In this document: piece after piece, positions 19,001 to 27,468 of the stretch
Position numbering within the stretch: the first letter of the stretch is position 1
Layout of the letters: every line of letters begins with the position of its first letter
NCBI GenBank assembly: GCA_032622095.1
Contig: CP136066.1
Coordinates: forward strand, 100,829,319-100,893,318
From: Siphonodentalium dalli
Taxonomy: Eukaryota > Mollusca > Scaphopoda > Gadilida > Siphonodentaliidae
Reading direction: 5' to 3'
DNA: 64,000 nucleotides
Program-made: the position numbers and the translations under genes
Notes under the pieces: model-generated
Database searches by the model: none
Seen by the model: only the letters and a program-made list of their open reading frames with translations
What the model was told of the DNA's origin: nothing

Positions 19001-20069
19001 AATGGTTTTTACTCTGTGCAACACTTGTGCCATCAATGAGAACGAGGCATGTAACCATTCAGAAGAAGATCGAGCTATAACCGGAGTGTGGACCACGCCA
19101 GAATTATTCAAAGCAATGGATGTTGGCTACAAAATACCTGATGTGTACCAAATTTGGCATTGGACAGATTGGACAGATGAAATATACAAATCCTATATCG
19201 ATAAACATCTAAAGATCAAACAGGAATGTAGTGGTTATCCATTTGGTGTTGAGACAGAAGAACAGAAACAAAAGTTTGTACAGGATTATTATGCAGCTGA
19301 GGGTATAAAATTGGAGAACATCGAGAAGAATCCAGGAAAACGTCAAATATCTAAAATTATGATTAATTGTATATGGGGTAAGAATGCACAAAGAAATCTT
19401 ATGTCAAAAACAGAGTATGTGGATAAACCATCACGTTATTTTGAATTGCTTACTAGTAACAATATAATTGTTCAAAATGTTACACTTCTTGATGGTGACA
19501 AATTCATTCTGGTCAATTATGTTGACATCTTAGATAATATTGAACCTCATCATTCAGCAAATGTTGTTGTTGCTTCTTTTGTTACAGCGTATGCAAGATT
19601 ACAATTGTATAAAGTTTTAGAAAAACTTGGAGATAGAGTGCTGTATTTTGATACAGACAGCTGTATGTATGTCAGTGATCCATCAAAGAAGAACATCAAA
19701 ACTATCGAAGGAAGATTGGGGAAATGGAGCGACGAACATCCAGATGCAAAGATTGTCAAATTTGTTGGACTTGGGCCAAAGAACTACGGATATGAATACA
19801 TCAAAGATGGGAGAAGATACACCAAATGTAAGGTAAAAGGTATCACTCTTGATTACAGCACAAGTCAAAAAGTTAATTTTGAAACAATGGTACAATGTGT
19901 TAATGATCGTGAAAATTTCAAAACTGTTGTTGAGTATCCTTCCAGAATTAAAAGACAAAAGAACCATCAATTGATTAGTGAGTGTCAAACCAAAACTTTC
20001 AGATCGGTGTACACAAAACGAAAACTCGTCAATGGTATTCATACATACCCATACGGATGGAGATGTTGA
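15996..20069 (+). CDS. polB: family B DNA polymerase of Polinton/adintovirus type
   Basis: 1357 residues. Exonuclease motifs: Exo I FDFE (Asp518, Glu520), Exo II NAQGYD (Asn590-Asp595), Exo III YCKSD (Tyr716, Asp720). Polymerase motifs: A DVCSLYP (Asp941), B K1120...N1124...GK (1128-1129), C YFDTDS (Asp1219, Asp1221). All expected catalytic acids are present. A Cys/His-rich region at about 385-505 contains several CxxC pairs, typical of Polinton polymerases. The N-terminus carries a basic nuclear-signal-like segment and an acidic 12-residue repeat (36-bp units, 16,089-16,235). The family is inferred to prime synthesis from a terminal protein at the TIR ends; that protein is not identified here. 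Replicates the element. Confidence 0.95.
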   Translation: MFKRIKRPVSDDSASEEDIVRKRPRPAVIEESEMETDEAESEESDMETDEAESEESDMETDEAESEESDMETDGGESEESSSDGQIGRGRRQNREIGGKRKRSLARERVVFNPTKYFKLELNSEKFSRKFKSASRQFGVKFEKFTDPIENIPEIFEKLTEELKQKCSANEKTRIRVTINHPGLDMNIFIPFTKASELNGETLMDNIQNVVQSNADFTIHDGALNFEIFVTDIPEGGTRHSLHYGPFADKNKLTKVKRSIVRIENADDVMCMARSIVVGMCKADSDGSACWSKKWKRIRQSIYTAQTDAAKNLLNRAGIPHDTVCSINEFHKIQEILYPEYVVKIHNEFAGAGFLFEPAEMCSESKCVHIYYNNNHFDTITSIKGFLGTSYYCEFCDIGFKSRGDHRCRFVCACWSLTQCNFTNLVKCRTCRRSFRSKSCFDNHLKTEGKQKRKICDLVQLCNICDEEFLINKSNRHICAGLKKCKHCKEIVEADHRCYIPKYESPEKKPAKIPFVFFDFECRQDTGVHIPNFCVAHTACGDCMCKPIEEKCETCGPDSREFVFKGANVLTDFTNWLFHQDHKGCVAIAHNAQGYDAQFLLQALIQSGIHKPELIMNGNKILSLKCNSVKVIDSLSFLMMPLSKFPQTFQLNEMAKGHFPHWANSPKFQNYIGPYLACDYYKPDMMSVENREKFFEWYNEKIENYAIFNFQEEIEKYCKSDVDILRRGCGKFRKYILETEQIDPFIESITLAQVCNLAWRKNSMPEKTIGIIPDGGYPCAKNYSMKAIRWLQHISLSRMITIKHALNGGEIKIGGHYVDGYEEATRTVFEMNGCLFHGCPKCYNNRQYKNPYTMLTMEELYTRTQQKKDELESLGYRVESIWEHQIDERMKSDVKFKQQMESFYKHRDPILPREALFGGRTNAIKLYEEIDQDSTKEIKFIDVCSLYPFCNKYKFYPVGHPEILSQEQIDQEHIRDYAGLVKCTILPPSKLYIPVLPIHCNKKMVFTLCNTCAINENEACNHSEEDRAITGVWTTPELFKAMDVGYKIPDVYQIWHWTDWTDEIYKSYIDKHLKIKQECSGYPFGVETEEQKQKFVQDYYAAEGIKLENIEKNPGKRQISKIMINCIWGKNAQRNLMSKTEYVDKPSRYFELLTSNNIIVQNVTLLDGDKFILVNYVDILDNIEPHHSANVVVASFVTAYARLQLYKVLEKLGDRVLYFDTDSCMYVSDPSKKNIKTIEGRLGKWSDEHPDAKIVKFVGLGPKNYGYEYIKDGRRYTKCKVKGITLDYSTSQKVNFETMVQCVNDRENFKTVVEYPSRIKRQKNHQLISECQTKTFRSVYTKRKLVNGIHTYPYGWRC
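16089..16235 (+). repeat. 36-bp tandem repeat encoding acidic 12-residue units
   Basis: About four units of GARATGGAAACTGATGAGGC + AGAAAGTGAAGAGAGC lie within the polymerase frame, encoding METDEAESEESD repeats. Units are nearly identical, so copy number probably varies between copies of the element. The array begins exactly at the edge of the inverted duplication. Confidence 0.85.
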
Positions 20070-20085
20070 GTCATTTCATGTCAAG

Positions 20086-20670
20086 ATGTTGGCAGGAGTA
20101 GTACCTCCAGAAATTGCTGAGAAGATTTATGGATATTTGGTGGCACAGTCAACGCTTATTCCAGAGATAAAGAAGGAATTACAAGAAGTCTGGTTTGAAA
20201 GAGAAAAGAAAGCAATACTACGATGCTGTGATGTCGGCGAATGTTTACAGAGATTGGCCTATCTTGAGTCAAGTATATCTTCTCATTTCTCTCAAAAATA
20301 TATTGAATCATTTATTAAATTCAAAACATTTTTTCTCATTGAAAAAATATCTGATTTTTGGACATTTGGTGGTGATCAACACCATTTAGATATAGATTTA
20401 GGAACTTTTGATGAACATGACTATATTCATTATACAAAGTATGAAGATCATTTTCCTCTTGCTGGGGGAACTTTTGAATCAGATCCTAGGATCTATGGGT
20501 ATTTGTTAACAAAAACAATGTCAACATATGCAAAAATTCAAAACATTTTGGGGGATGATTTTTTTATTTACAGAACAAAGTACAGAAGAATAGAAGACTA
20601 TGATAATTGGATTATTGAAATGTATGGAAATGTTTACAGCTTTGGAGATTTCTCTTTCACACGTCGTTAA
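20086..20670 (+). CDS. 194-residue late-block protein, unknown
   Basis: Begins 16 nt after the polymerase stop at Met 20086; the frame remains open upstream but overlaps the polymerase, so this start is preferred. No motif recognised. Residues 1-25 look helical (VVPPEIAEKIYGYLVAQ), IYGYL recurs near residue 142, and the middle is aromatic and acidic (FGGDQHHLDIDLGTFDEHD). Soluble, with no signal peptide or membrane segment. It sits between polymerase and packaging ATPase and may be a structural or assembly factor, by position only. Confidence 0.6.
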   Translation: MLAGVVPPEIAEKIYGYLVAQSTLIPEIKKELQEVWFEREKKAILRCCDVGECLQRLAYLESSISSHFSQKYIESFIKFKTFFLIEKISDFWTFGGDQHHLDIDLGTFDEHDYIHYTKYEDHFPLAGGTFESDPRIYGYLLTKTMSTYAKIQNILGDDFFIYRTKYRRIEDYDNWIIEMYGNVYSFGDFSFTRR

Positions 20671-20703
20671 GTTCACTCTCTGATTAGACATCAAAGTGAC
20701 AAC

Positions 20704-21354
20704 ATGGAAGAATCTTTACTTTTCCAACATCCGTGTAATTTCTTTATCAGCGGACCTAGTGGATCAGGTAAAACAGAATTTGTTAAAAAAGTTATTGAAT
20801 TTAAACACGATTTATTCCAAACACCACCAAAGAAAATAGTTTGGTGTTACAAAGAATGGCAAGACACATACAATCGTATAAAAGAAATTGATAACGTTAA
20901 GTTTATCGATGGTATTCCAGACGATGATGAGGAAATTGTATCAGATAAATCATTTCCTCATCTTGTTGTTTTCGATGACATGATGGGGGAACAAGATGAA
21001 GACAAAATAATGCTTTGGTTTACTAGAAAAGGTCATCATCGAAATGCTTCAATAATTTACATTACTCAAAACATGTTCCAAAAATCAAAAAGTAGCAGAA
21101 CTATAAGTTTGAATGCACACTACATGGTTTTATTTCAAAGCGTTCGAGATAAAAATCAAATAAAAGTTTTGGCTCATCAAATGCAAACCAATCATTTGAA
21201 ACAAGCATACGAAGATGCAACTTCAATAAATCATGGATATATTTTAGTAGATTTTCATCCTAGAACAGAAAATTATTTGCGAATTAGAACTGATATTTTC
21301 CATAAATGGTTGACAGCTAATGACCGAGGTCCTGTCATATATTCAAAAGTATAA
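20704..21354 (+). CDS. FtsK/HerA-type genome-packaging ATPase
   Basis: 216 residues. Walker A GPSGSGKT at 17-24 and Walker B HLVVFDDM with Asp91/Asp92, followed by a TQN sensor-like segment near 120-122. This is the A32-like packaging ATPase conserved in Polintons, adintoviruses and related double-jelly-roll viruses, which pumps DNA into preformed capsids. Length is normal for the family. The start is 33 nt after the preceding stop, and no frame damage is seen. Confidence 0.9.
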   Translation: MEESLLFQHPCNFFISGPSGSGKTEFVKKVIEFKHDLFQTPPKKIVWCYKEWQDTYNRIKEIDNVKFIDGIPDDDEEIVSDKSFPHLVVFDDMMGEQDEDKIMLWFTRKGHHRNASIIYITQNMFQKSKSSRTISLNAHYMVLFQSVRDKNQIKVLAHQMQTNHLKQAYEDATSINHGYILVDFHPRTENYLRIRTDIFHKWLTANDRGPVIYSKV

Positions 21355-21388
21355 ATTCAGTTGTTGTTATTTTTTTCATTTTAGAACC

Positions 21389-21976
21389 ATGTCGTCCACC
21401 GAGATGTTTAGTCGTGATGAACTGTCACAAATTATAAATTTCTTCACTTTTGCAGCTGAATTATTTCTTGAAAATGATTGGAAATTACCATCACAGACAA
21501 AAAAGTTTTTTCAGAGAAATAAAAATGTTCTTAAAAAAATCTCTGATCGATCAACTGATATGGAAACAAAACGCAAATTAATTTTACAACGAGGTGGTAG
21601 TGGGTTTCTTGGAGGAGTTTTAATTAGAAGTCTTTTGAAAAATTCATTTGAACAAACTGGTAGACAATCTAAAAGTAAATCAAAGGTTTCTCCAAAACGT
21701 TCAAAGATTACTCGGAAGCAAACACAACAAAGAGGTAATCAAAAAGAATCTAAACGTAAAACAAAGCTTTCTCTAAATCATTCAAAGTTTACACCGATGC
21801 AAACTCAACAAAATCAACATTCTAAATTTACACCTATACCTTCTCAGCAGAACCCTCAACATCAACCGTTACAAAAAAAACCAGTTATTGATCTTGAATT
21901 TTCAAAATTTATGCCGTTGTCTGATGCATCGAAATCTGCATTCGAAGCTTTAGAATGGTTCAATCCGAAAAGATAA
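21389..21976 (+). CDS. Polinton-associated protein with Gly-rich hydrophobic segment and K/Q-rich tail
   Basis: 195 residues from Met 21389 (the frame is open upstream but overlaps the ATPase). A TTTTTTTCATTTTAG tract ends 4 nt before the ATG and looks like a splice acceptor. Residues 1-60 are helical. Residues 66-84 (LQRGGSGFLGGVLIRSLLK) form a Gly-Gly motif plus hydrophobic stretch resembling that at the end of the next gene product. The rest is basic, with HSKFTPMQTQQ-like repeats (about 135-170). Possibly a minor virion or membrane-active protein; inference. Confidence 0.65.
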   Translation: MSSTEMFSRDELSQIINFFTFAAELFLENDWKLPSQTKKFFQRNKNVLKKISDRSTDMETKRKLILQRGGSGFLGGVLIRSLLKNSFEQTGRQSKSKSKVSPKRSKITRKQTQQRGNQKESKRKTKLSLNHSKFTPMQTQQNQHSKFTPIPSQQNPQHQPLQKKPVIDLEFSKFMPLSDASKSAFEALEWFNPKR

Positions 21977-22032
21977 AAGATGAAACATATAATTTTTCTG
22001 CTCATTTTGAGACAACTACTTAGACTGTGAAG

Positions 22033-22395
22033 ATGCCTTCAAAAACTAAGAGCCGGAAAGCACCGCTGATAAAAAAATATGGTGAGTTGATTGTTGCAAT
22101 GAGTAAAGTTCCATCTGCATATAAAAAGAAAATGATCAACGATGCTCCGAAACAAGTGATGGATTGCATTTCAGAATGTTGTCAAAATCTTTTAAAAGGT
22201 AATGTAAAACTGAATGAAGCTCAGAACCGCAAGTTACATTCGAAGCGTAAACATATCAGATATCTTGCAGACAAGAACAAACCTTTGCAACAAAAGAAGA
22301 AAATTTTGAATCAAAAAGGTGGCTTTTTACCATTATTATTTCTTGCTCCATTGATTAGCAAAACATTAGGTGCAGTTGTTAAAAATATTTTGTAA
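22033..22395 (+). CDS. small basic Polinton-associated protein with KGG-hydrophobic C-terminus
   Basis: 120 residues from ATG 22033 (a GTG lies two codons upstream). It belongs to a family regularly found in invertebrate Polintons: a basic helical body with a conserved CISECCQNLLKGNVKL-type core (about 43-60), a Lys-rich linker, and a C-terminal QKGG followed by a hydrophobic tail (94-120). Function is unproven. The layout is reminiscent of adenovirus membrane-lytic or core peptides released by the viral protease, and the Gly-Gly could be such a cleavage site. Confidence 0.75.
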   Translation: MPSKTKSRKAPLIKKYGELIVAMSKVPSAYKKKMINDAPKQVMDCISECCQNLLKGNVKLNEAQNRKLHSKRKHIRYLADKNKPLQQKKKILNQKGGFLPLLFLAPLISKTLGAVVKNIL

Positions 22396-22415
22396 AAACT
22401 AAATCTCAAATAAAT

Positions 22416-23123
22416 ATGAAGAAAATGGTTATTGTACCATTCAGAATGTTGGAAGATTTCAAACAATGGGAAATGTCAGAAATGAATAAACCTCAATTAC
22501 CTCCTGATCCTGCAATTTCAAATGTTTCAGATTCTTACAAAGAATTGAAATCAGTTTATGATAAAAATATTTCTGAATCAGAAAAGTCACAGTTATTTGG
22601 AGAAAATTTGTACAAATTGAAAACTTCACAAAAATCTTTAAATTCAAAATTCAGATTACCTGAACAAAAGTTATCTGAAAACTTTGGGAAAATGAGTGAC
22701 CATATATTGGAAAGTGTGCCATCTAAATTTCGTGGTAAAGCACAACAAATTTTATCATTGTTGTCAACTAATCCTAAACTTAGATGGGATGATCGTGGAC
22801 AATTAATTTATGGAACAGAAACAGTTACTGGATCAAATATAATTGATTTGATAAACGATGTTGTTCGTCACCGAAAAGGTTTTAACCCAGTTGGTTATGA
22901 AACATTCCTACGTGGATTGGGGGAACTTAATATACCACAAGATTATGTAGGTAACAGGGATCGATGGCTGTGGATGCAAAGACATTTAAAAGGTCACACT
23001 GGTGATGAGTTTCATACACCTCATGCAACTCCTATCAGTGGCAAGTCAAGAAAACGTTCAGTTGATATTTTAACACCAGAAACCAGAAAAACTATTTTGA
23101 AAGGATGGTCCTCACTTACATAA
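22416..23123 (+). CDS. Polinton-associated protein upstream of integrase
   Basis: 235 residues. The family commonly precedes the integrase in mollusc and cnidarian Polintons. Its typical parts are MVIVPFRMLE at the start, VPSKFRGKAQQILSLLSTNP (about 100-119), WDDRGQLIYG (123-132), GSNIIDLINDVVR (136-148) and GFNPVGYETFLRGL (150-166). The C-terminal 40 residues are basic and Ser/Thr-rich. Biochemical role unknown. The 3' end overlaps the integrase start by 19 nt, so translation of the two is probably linked to separate or spliced transcripts. Confidence 0.75.
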   Translation: MKKMVIVPFRMLEDFKQWEMSEMNKPQLPPDPAISNVSDSYKELKSVYDKNISESEKSQLFGENLYKLKTSQKSLNSKFRLPEQKLSENFGKMSDHILESVPSKFRGKAQQILSLLSTNPKLRWDDRGQLIYGTETVTGSNIIDLINDVVRHRKGFNPVGYETFLRGLGELNIPQDYVGNRDRWLWMQRHLKGHTGDEFHTPHATPISGKSRKRSVDILTPETRKTILKGWSSLT

Positions 23124-24199
23124 AATTTGACAAACTTCTAACTGAAATTTACTACAATCCAAAAGAAGTTGGTGGTTTCAGTGGAGCAAATCAACTTTTT
23201 AAAAATGCAAAAGAAACAAATAACAAAATTAAACTTTCAGATGTTAAAAAATGGTTACAATGGCAAAAAACATATACTTTGCACAAACCAATTGTTCGGA
23301 AATTTCGCAGACGTAAAACTATTGTTGCAGGAATTGATATTCAGTGGCAAGCTGATCTGGCAGATTTGCAAACTTTGCAAAAGCACAATGACAATTACAG
23401 ATATTTACTTTGTGTTATTGATGTGTTCTCAAAATTTGCATGGGTTGAAAAAATTAAAGATAAAACTGGTAAAACTTTAGTTAAAACATTTCAGAAAATT
23501 CTAAAATCATCAAAACGAAAACCAGCTTCATTTCAATCTGACAAAGGTTCAGAATTCAAAAATAAATTATTTTTACAATTTTTGAAATCTAAGAAAATTC
23601 ATTTTTTCACAACAGAGAATCCAGAGACAAAAGCAAGTATAGTTGAACGTTTTCAACGGACATTGAAAACAAAGATGTGGAAATATTTTACACATAATCA
23701 AACTTTGAAATACGTTGATGTTTTGCACGATTTTGTGAATTCTTACAACAAAAGTTTTCATAGAAGTATTAAGATGGCACCAGTTTTAGTAACTCGAGAA
23801 AATGAAATTGAAGTTTCCAGAAATCTTTATGGAAAGTTAAAAACGAAAAAAGATAAGATGTTGAAAGTTGGAGATTTTGTTAGAATAAATAAAACAAAGA
23901 GAACTTTTGATAAAGGATATCTTCCAAATTGGACAAAAGAAATTTTCAAAATTAGTAGAGTTTGTAAAAGTACACCATTAACTTACAAATTAGTAGATTT
24001 AGATGGTGAAAACATCGCAGGATCATTTTATGGTAAAGAAATTCAACATATAAAAGATAATAAAGTTTACGAAATTGAATCAGTTGTTGGTAAACGTTCA
24101 AGAAAAGTTGCTGGTAAATCAGTTAGAGAAATTAAAGTTCATTGGGCTGGTTATCCTAAACAATTTGACAGTTGGATACCTGCCACAAATTTGGTATAA
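23105..24199 (+). CDS. int: retroviral-like (rve) integrase with C-terminal chromodomain
   Basis: 364 residues. The catalytic triad is Asp84 (WQAD), Asp146 (QSDKG) and Glu181 (ASIVERF), the last two about 35 residues apart as expected for D,D-35-E. An N-terminal helical region (20-65) precedes the core, an SH3-like basic segment lies at about 250-300, and a chromodomain (about 322-364, ending HWAGYPKQFDSWIP) may target chromatin. It inserts element DNA and generates the short target duplication. All catalytic residues are intact. Confidence 0.93.
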   Translation: MVLTYIKFDKLLTEIYYNPKEVGGFSGANQLFKNAKETNNKIKLSDVKKWLQWQKTYTLHKPIVRKFRRRKTIVAGIDIQWQADLADLQTLQKHNDNYRYLLCVIDVFSKFAWVEKIKDKTGKTLVKTFQKILKSSKRKPASFQSDKGSEFKNKLFLQFLKSKKIHFFTTENPETKASIVERFQRTLKTKMWKYFTHNQTLKYVDVLHDFVNSYNKSFHRSIKMAPVLVTRENEIEVSRNLYGKLKTKKDKMLKVGDFVRINKTKRTFDKGYLPNWTKEIFKISRVCKSTPLTYKLVDLDGENIAGSFYGKEIQHIKDNKVYEIESVVGKRSRKVAGKSVREIKVHWAGYPKQFDSWIPATNLV

Positions 24200-24209
24200 A
24201 ACTTTTAAC

Positions 24210-24473
24210 ATGTCTCAAAATGGTTCAGTTGGTCTCGATGCTCCATCACAATTTCAAATCTGTGGAGAAAAAATTGCAAAAAATCAAGTAACATATTTTA
24301 CACAAATTATTATAATTGTTGGTATAATCGCTACAGCAATTGTTCATTTAAGTTTACAAAGTGAAAATAACGAACTGTGGTTAATTTTACTCAGTAGTTC
24401 TTTGGGGTACATTTTACCAACACCGCGTTTGAAATATTTGAAAAATCAGTCGGCAGAAATTTTGAAAGTATGA
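24210..24473 (+). CDS. 87-residue two-helix membrane protein
   Basis: Starts at Met 24210, 10 nt after the integrase stop; the longer open frame upstream overlaps the integrase and is rejected. Two hydrophobic segments (about 31-50 and 58-74) are separated by a short polar loop (SLQSENNELW), predicting a hairpin membrane protein. The last codon overlaps the penton start (ATGA). It may serve in envelopment, membrane recruitment or release; none is shown by the sequence. Confidence 0.7.
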   Translation: MSQNGSVGLDAPSQFQICGEKIAKNQVTYFTQIIIIVGIIATAIVHLSLQSENNELWLILLSSSLGYILPTPRLKYLKNQSAEILKV

Positions 24474-25321
24474 ATCCTTTCTACATTACAATTCCGAGCG
24501 ACAGTTCGATGGTAATGTATCCAAACAATACTCAATGTTGTTTTACTGTACAATTACCAAAACCAGTTCAAATTGATAAAGAAAAATGGGAAGTTGCATT
24601 AGCCGAACTGATAACACCTTCAGAAACATACAATGTTACAGGGGATTCGTGTAAATTCAATTTGATTACAACTGATGCAATATTACTGTCTGTTCTTCAA
24701 AATCGTTTTGAAGAAAAGATATTTAAGAGACCTGATGGCGTTCATGCACTTGAAATACAGATACAAAATGGTTCGTATACCTCTGCGACAGATTTAGTTG
24801 ATACAATGCAAGATGTAATTGATAAAACACTTGGAGAAGCAATGCAAAACGAATACGGATTTCACATCGGGTACTCAAAAGGTACAAAACGTGTGAAAAT
24901 TATTCGCAAGAGTTTAAGTAACACAAAACTAGGAATTGAATTACCACAATGTCTTTTGCACAAGTTGGGTTACAAAACTGAAAACGCTTCTGAAGATTTT
25001 TATTCAAATAATAGATTTCCGTTTGGTGTAGATTTGAATGTTGGTCATAATCTAATGTTTGTTTATTCTGATATTGCCGATTACACATTTGTTGGAAATG
25101 TTGAAGTACAAATTTTACGAGTTGTTTCTTTCAGAAGTAAAAGAGATATCGACGGATTACATGTAAAACATGAATTTTTAAATTTACATTATGTTCCAGT
25201 TTCAAAGTCATACTTTGACAAAATTAGTGTAAATATAAGTGGCGACACAGGAAAATCAATTCAGTTTATCGGTGGTAAGTCTTTGGTGAAGCTACATTTC
25301 AGAAAACGAGAGGAGTTCTAA
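24470..25321 (+). CDS. mCP: penton-like minor capsid protein (single jelly roll)
   Basis: 283 residues beginning MNPFYITIPSDSSMVMYPNN, the hallmark start of the Polinton/adintovirus minor capsid family, followed by KWEVALAELITP (about 40-51). The body is beta-rich. It would form the pentameric vertices of an icosahedral shell built with the major capsid protein at 25704. Length normal, frame intact. Overlaps the membrane-protein stop by 4 nt. Confidence 0.85.
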   Translation: MNPFYITIPSDSSMVMYPNNTQCCFTVQLPKPVQIDKEKWEVALAELITPSETYNVTGDSCKFNLITTDAILLSVLQNRFEEKIFKRPDGVHALEIQIQNGSYTSATDLVDTMQDVIDKTLGEAMQNEYGFHIGYSKGTKRVKIIRKSLSNTKLGIELPQCLLHKLGYKTENASEDFYSNNRFPFGVDLNVGHNLMFVYSDIADYTFVGNVEVQILRVVSFRSKRDIDGLHVKHEFLNLHYVPVSKSYFDKISVNISGDTGKSIQFIGGKSLVKLHFRKREEF

Positions 25322-25326
25322 AAACA

Positions 25327-25701
25327 ATGTTCCCCGTGTATAGAGGCGTACCACGGCAATATGGTAATGGTATTGGTTCAATTTTCAAATCAGTTATGAG
25401 ATCTGCTATACCATTTCTAAAACCGCTTGGTCGGACAGCTTTACAACTTGCGAAAAAACACACTTTTGGTGTTGCAGATGAAATTATTAATCAAGGTAAA
25501 AGTCCGAAAGAAGCGTTGATGTCTGAAGGTAAAAAAGCTTTAAAATCTTTTGGCACACAAGCTAAAAATCAAATTTTGAACTCGAGAAAAAAACCTAGAA
25601 AAAGAGTAGCGACTTCAAAAATGAATCATTCAGCTGTCAAACGCCGAAAAAGTCAGTCGAAAAATCATCCTAGCAGTCGAGCTCTTGATATTTTTGATTA
25701 A
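25327..25701 (+). CDS. basic core-like / pX-pVI-like protein
   Basis: 124 residues between penton and major capsid genes. Residues 13-45 (YGNGIGSIFKSVMRSAIPFL and onward) form a Gly-started amphipathic stretch like those in adenovirus pVI/pX-type proteins. Residues 75-120 are Lys/Arg-rich and likely DNA-binding. A role in condensing DNA or breaching membranes on entry is known for the adenovirus analogues and only inferred here. Lies 5 nt after penton and 2 nt before MCP. Confidence 0.7.
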   Translation: MFPVYRGVPRQYGNGIGSIFKSVMRSAIPFLKPLGRTALQLAKKHTFGVADEIINQGKSPKEALMSEGKKALKSFGTQAKNQILNSRKKPRKRVATSKMNHSAVKRRKSQSKNHPSSRALDIFD

Positions 25702-25703
25702 TC

Positions 25704-27008
25704 ATGGCACAAATGGTAAATGGATCATGCGAATGCAATAAATCGGAACTTGATATAACACATGTTCCACCAACGGTGGCTACAATGTCAGAATCGCAGT
25801 GGATCGAAAATCATCCTATTGCACCGCTGAATAATTCTGCTCCGATAGAGTTTGTCATACCATCTCAAACCGAAAAGTGGACAGATATTAATCAATCTTA
25901 TCTTTATGTGAAATTCAAAATTACAAAAAAAGATGGAACTAATTTGGTAGCTGCTACGGAATTAGCACCTGTTAACAATTTCTTTCATAGCATGTTCAGC
26001 AGTATCGATGTTTACTTGAACAACAAATTGATAACTTCGAATTCTGACACTTACCCATACCGAGCATATTTCGAAAATCTGTTGGGATACTCTCAAGAAT
26101 ATAAAGATAATCAATTAGCAAATTTAGAAATGTGGTATGGCGATACAGCAGAACAATTTGAAGAGAGCACCAAAGGTGGTGCTAATGCTGGATTAACTTC
26201 TAGAGAAAGTTTAATCACTGGTAGTAAATTTGTTGAACTATGCGGACGCTTACACACCGATCTGTTTCTTCAAGAAAAATATTTACCAAATGGAATTGAA
26301 ATTCGTATCAGATTAAACAGATCACCATCAAAATTTTGCCTCATTGGCTCCGAGGATGGACAAATTGTTTTCGAATCAGCAGTGTTCCATGTCAGAACAG
26401 TTAGTCTCTTTCCAGCGGTCTCAAATAAATTAAATCAAGAAATTGCCCAGTCAAAAATGAAACTACCTATCAGACGAGTAGAAATAAAAACTTTCACAAT
26501 TAGTACTGGACTTAGATCAAAAATTGAAGACCACTTATTTCAAGGACAATTACCAAAGAGACTTTTTATTGCGTTGGTCGAAAATAAAGATATGAATGGA
26601 GATTTGGGTACCAATCCATTCCACTTCAAACATTTCAGTTTGAATAAATTGGAAGTTAGTCAAGACGGTCATACAATACATAACCGTCCATTTGAACCAA
26701 ACTTCGCAACAAAACAATGTCTCAGATCATATTTATCTTTGTATCAATCTTTAGGAATGTTTGGTGTTAACAAATCAATTGGCATTAATTTAAAAGAATA
26801 TATGAATGGATATTGTTTGTGGGGTTTCGACTTGACACCGGACCAAGGAAGTGACGAGGGACATCTACATCCTATAAAGACAGGGAACCTGCGTTTGGAG
26901 CTTCAGTTCTTGACAGCTCTCACTACAGCCGTCAACGTTTTGGTGTATGCTGAATTCGACAGTGAAATAGAGATCACAGCTTTGAGAGAAGTGCTTACTG
27001 ACTATTAG
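25704..27008 (+). CDS. MCP: major capsid protein (double jelly roll, hexon-like)
   Basis: 434 residues. The N-terminal region IEFVIPSQTEKWTDINQSYL (about 49-68) and SSIDVYLNNKLIT...TYPYRAYFENLL (96-125) are typical of Polinton/adintovirus hexons. A Gly-rich loop lies near 155-160 and a second barrel follows from about 230. It should trimerise into pseudo-hexagonal capsomers. Frame fully open. Its presence with penton, ATPase and protease indicates virion-forming ancestry. Confidence 0.9.
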   Translation: MAQMVNGSCECNKSELDITHVPPTVATMSESQWIENHPIAPLNNSAPIEFVIPSQTEKWTDINQSYLYVKFKITKKDGTNLVAATELAPVNNFFHSMFSSIDVYLNNKLITSNSDTYPYRAYFENLLGYSQEYKDNQLANLEMWYGDTAEQFEESTKGGANAGLTSRESLITGSKFVELCGRLHTDLFLQEKYLPNGIEIRIRLNRSPSKFCLIGSEDGQIVFESAVFHVRTVSLFPAVSNKLNQEIAQSKMKLPIRRVEIKTFTISTGLRSKIEDHLFQGQLPKRLFIALVENKDMNGDLGTNPFHFKHFSLNKLEVSQDGHTIHNRPFEPNFATKQCLRSYLSLYQSLGMFGVNKSIGINLKEYMNGYCLWGFDLTPDQGSDEGHLHPIKTGNLRLELQFLTALTTAVNVLVYAEFDSEIEITALREVLTDY

Positions 27009-27009
27009 G

Positions 27010-27468
27010 ATGGAGCTCACAACACAGCTATGGAACTACTATGAAGAATACCAACGTTCACAAAACTTTGCTCCGAGATGGAGCCTGATCTTGGACACAC
27101 TCAACAACTCTATGATTGAAGAACTACAAGAACTTATTCGCAAGGAAGTGTCAGCAAACTGTGAAGGATGTAAAATAGAACATCCTAGTCAACGTGAACA
27201 TGTTCTGTGTTTGTTCTCTACAACTGATGATTGGACAAACCAGTTTATCGACTTAGCGCTGATTAAAATTGACATATACAATGTTATGGAAAGATGGTTC
27301 CCGAAGCTGATGTGGTTAAACCCACACATCAAGGAGAAGTTCGAAGCATTCATCATGTATGATCATCTGAGAAACAATTTGGAGCTCAACCGCAAAAAAT
27401 TCGACGCAGAGTGGACTCTGATGTGGTCACAGCGAGTCAAAGAGAATTACAACGATGCAGACAGCTGA
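27010..27468 (+). CDS. CxxC/HPSQ-motif late protein
   Basis: 152 residues. The conserved-looking centre CEGCKIEHPSQREHVLC (Cys51, Cys54, His58, His64, Cys67) recurs in small proteins next to the protease in other Polintons and may bind zinc. The rest is helical and Trp-rich. Function unknown. It starts 1 nt after the MCP stop and overlaps the protease start by 14 nt. Confidence 0.65.
   Translation: MELTTQLWNYYEEYQRSQNFAPRWSLILDTLNNSMIEELQELIRKEVSANCEGCKIEHPSQREHVLCLFSTTDDWTNQFIDLALIKIDIYNVMERWFPKLMWLNPHIKEKFEAFIMYDHLRNNLELNRKKFDAEWTLMWSQRVKENYNDADS

Noticed and set aside
16247-20042. Several 60-119 codon frames on the minus strand of the polymerase gene
   Set aside because: Shadow frames opposite an unmistakable DNA polymerase.
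24075-24209. 45-residue N-terminal extension of the membrane protein
   Set aside because: It overlaps the integrase chromodomain in another frame; Met 24210 gives a compact two-helix protein right after the integrase stop.
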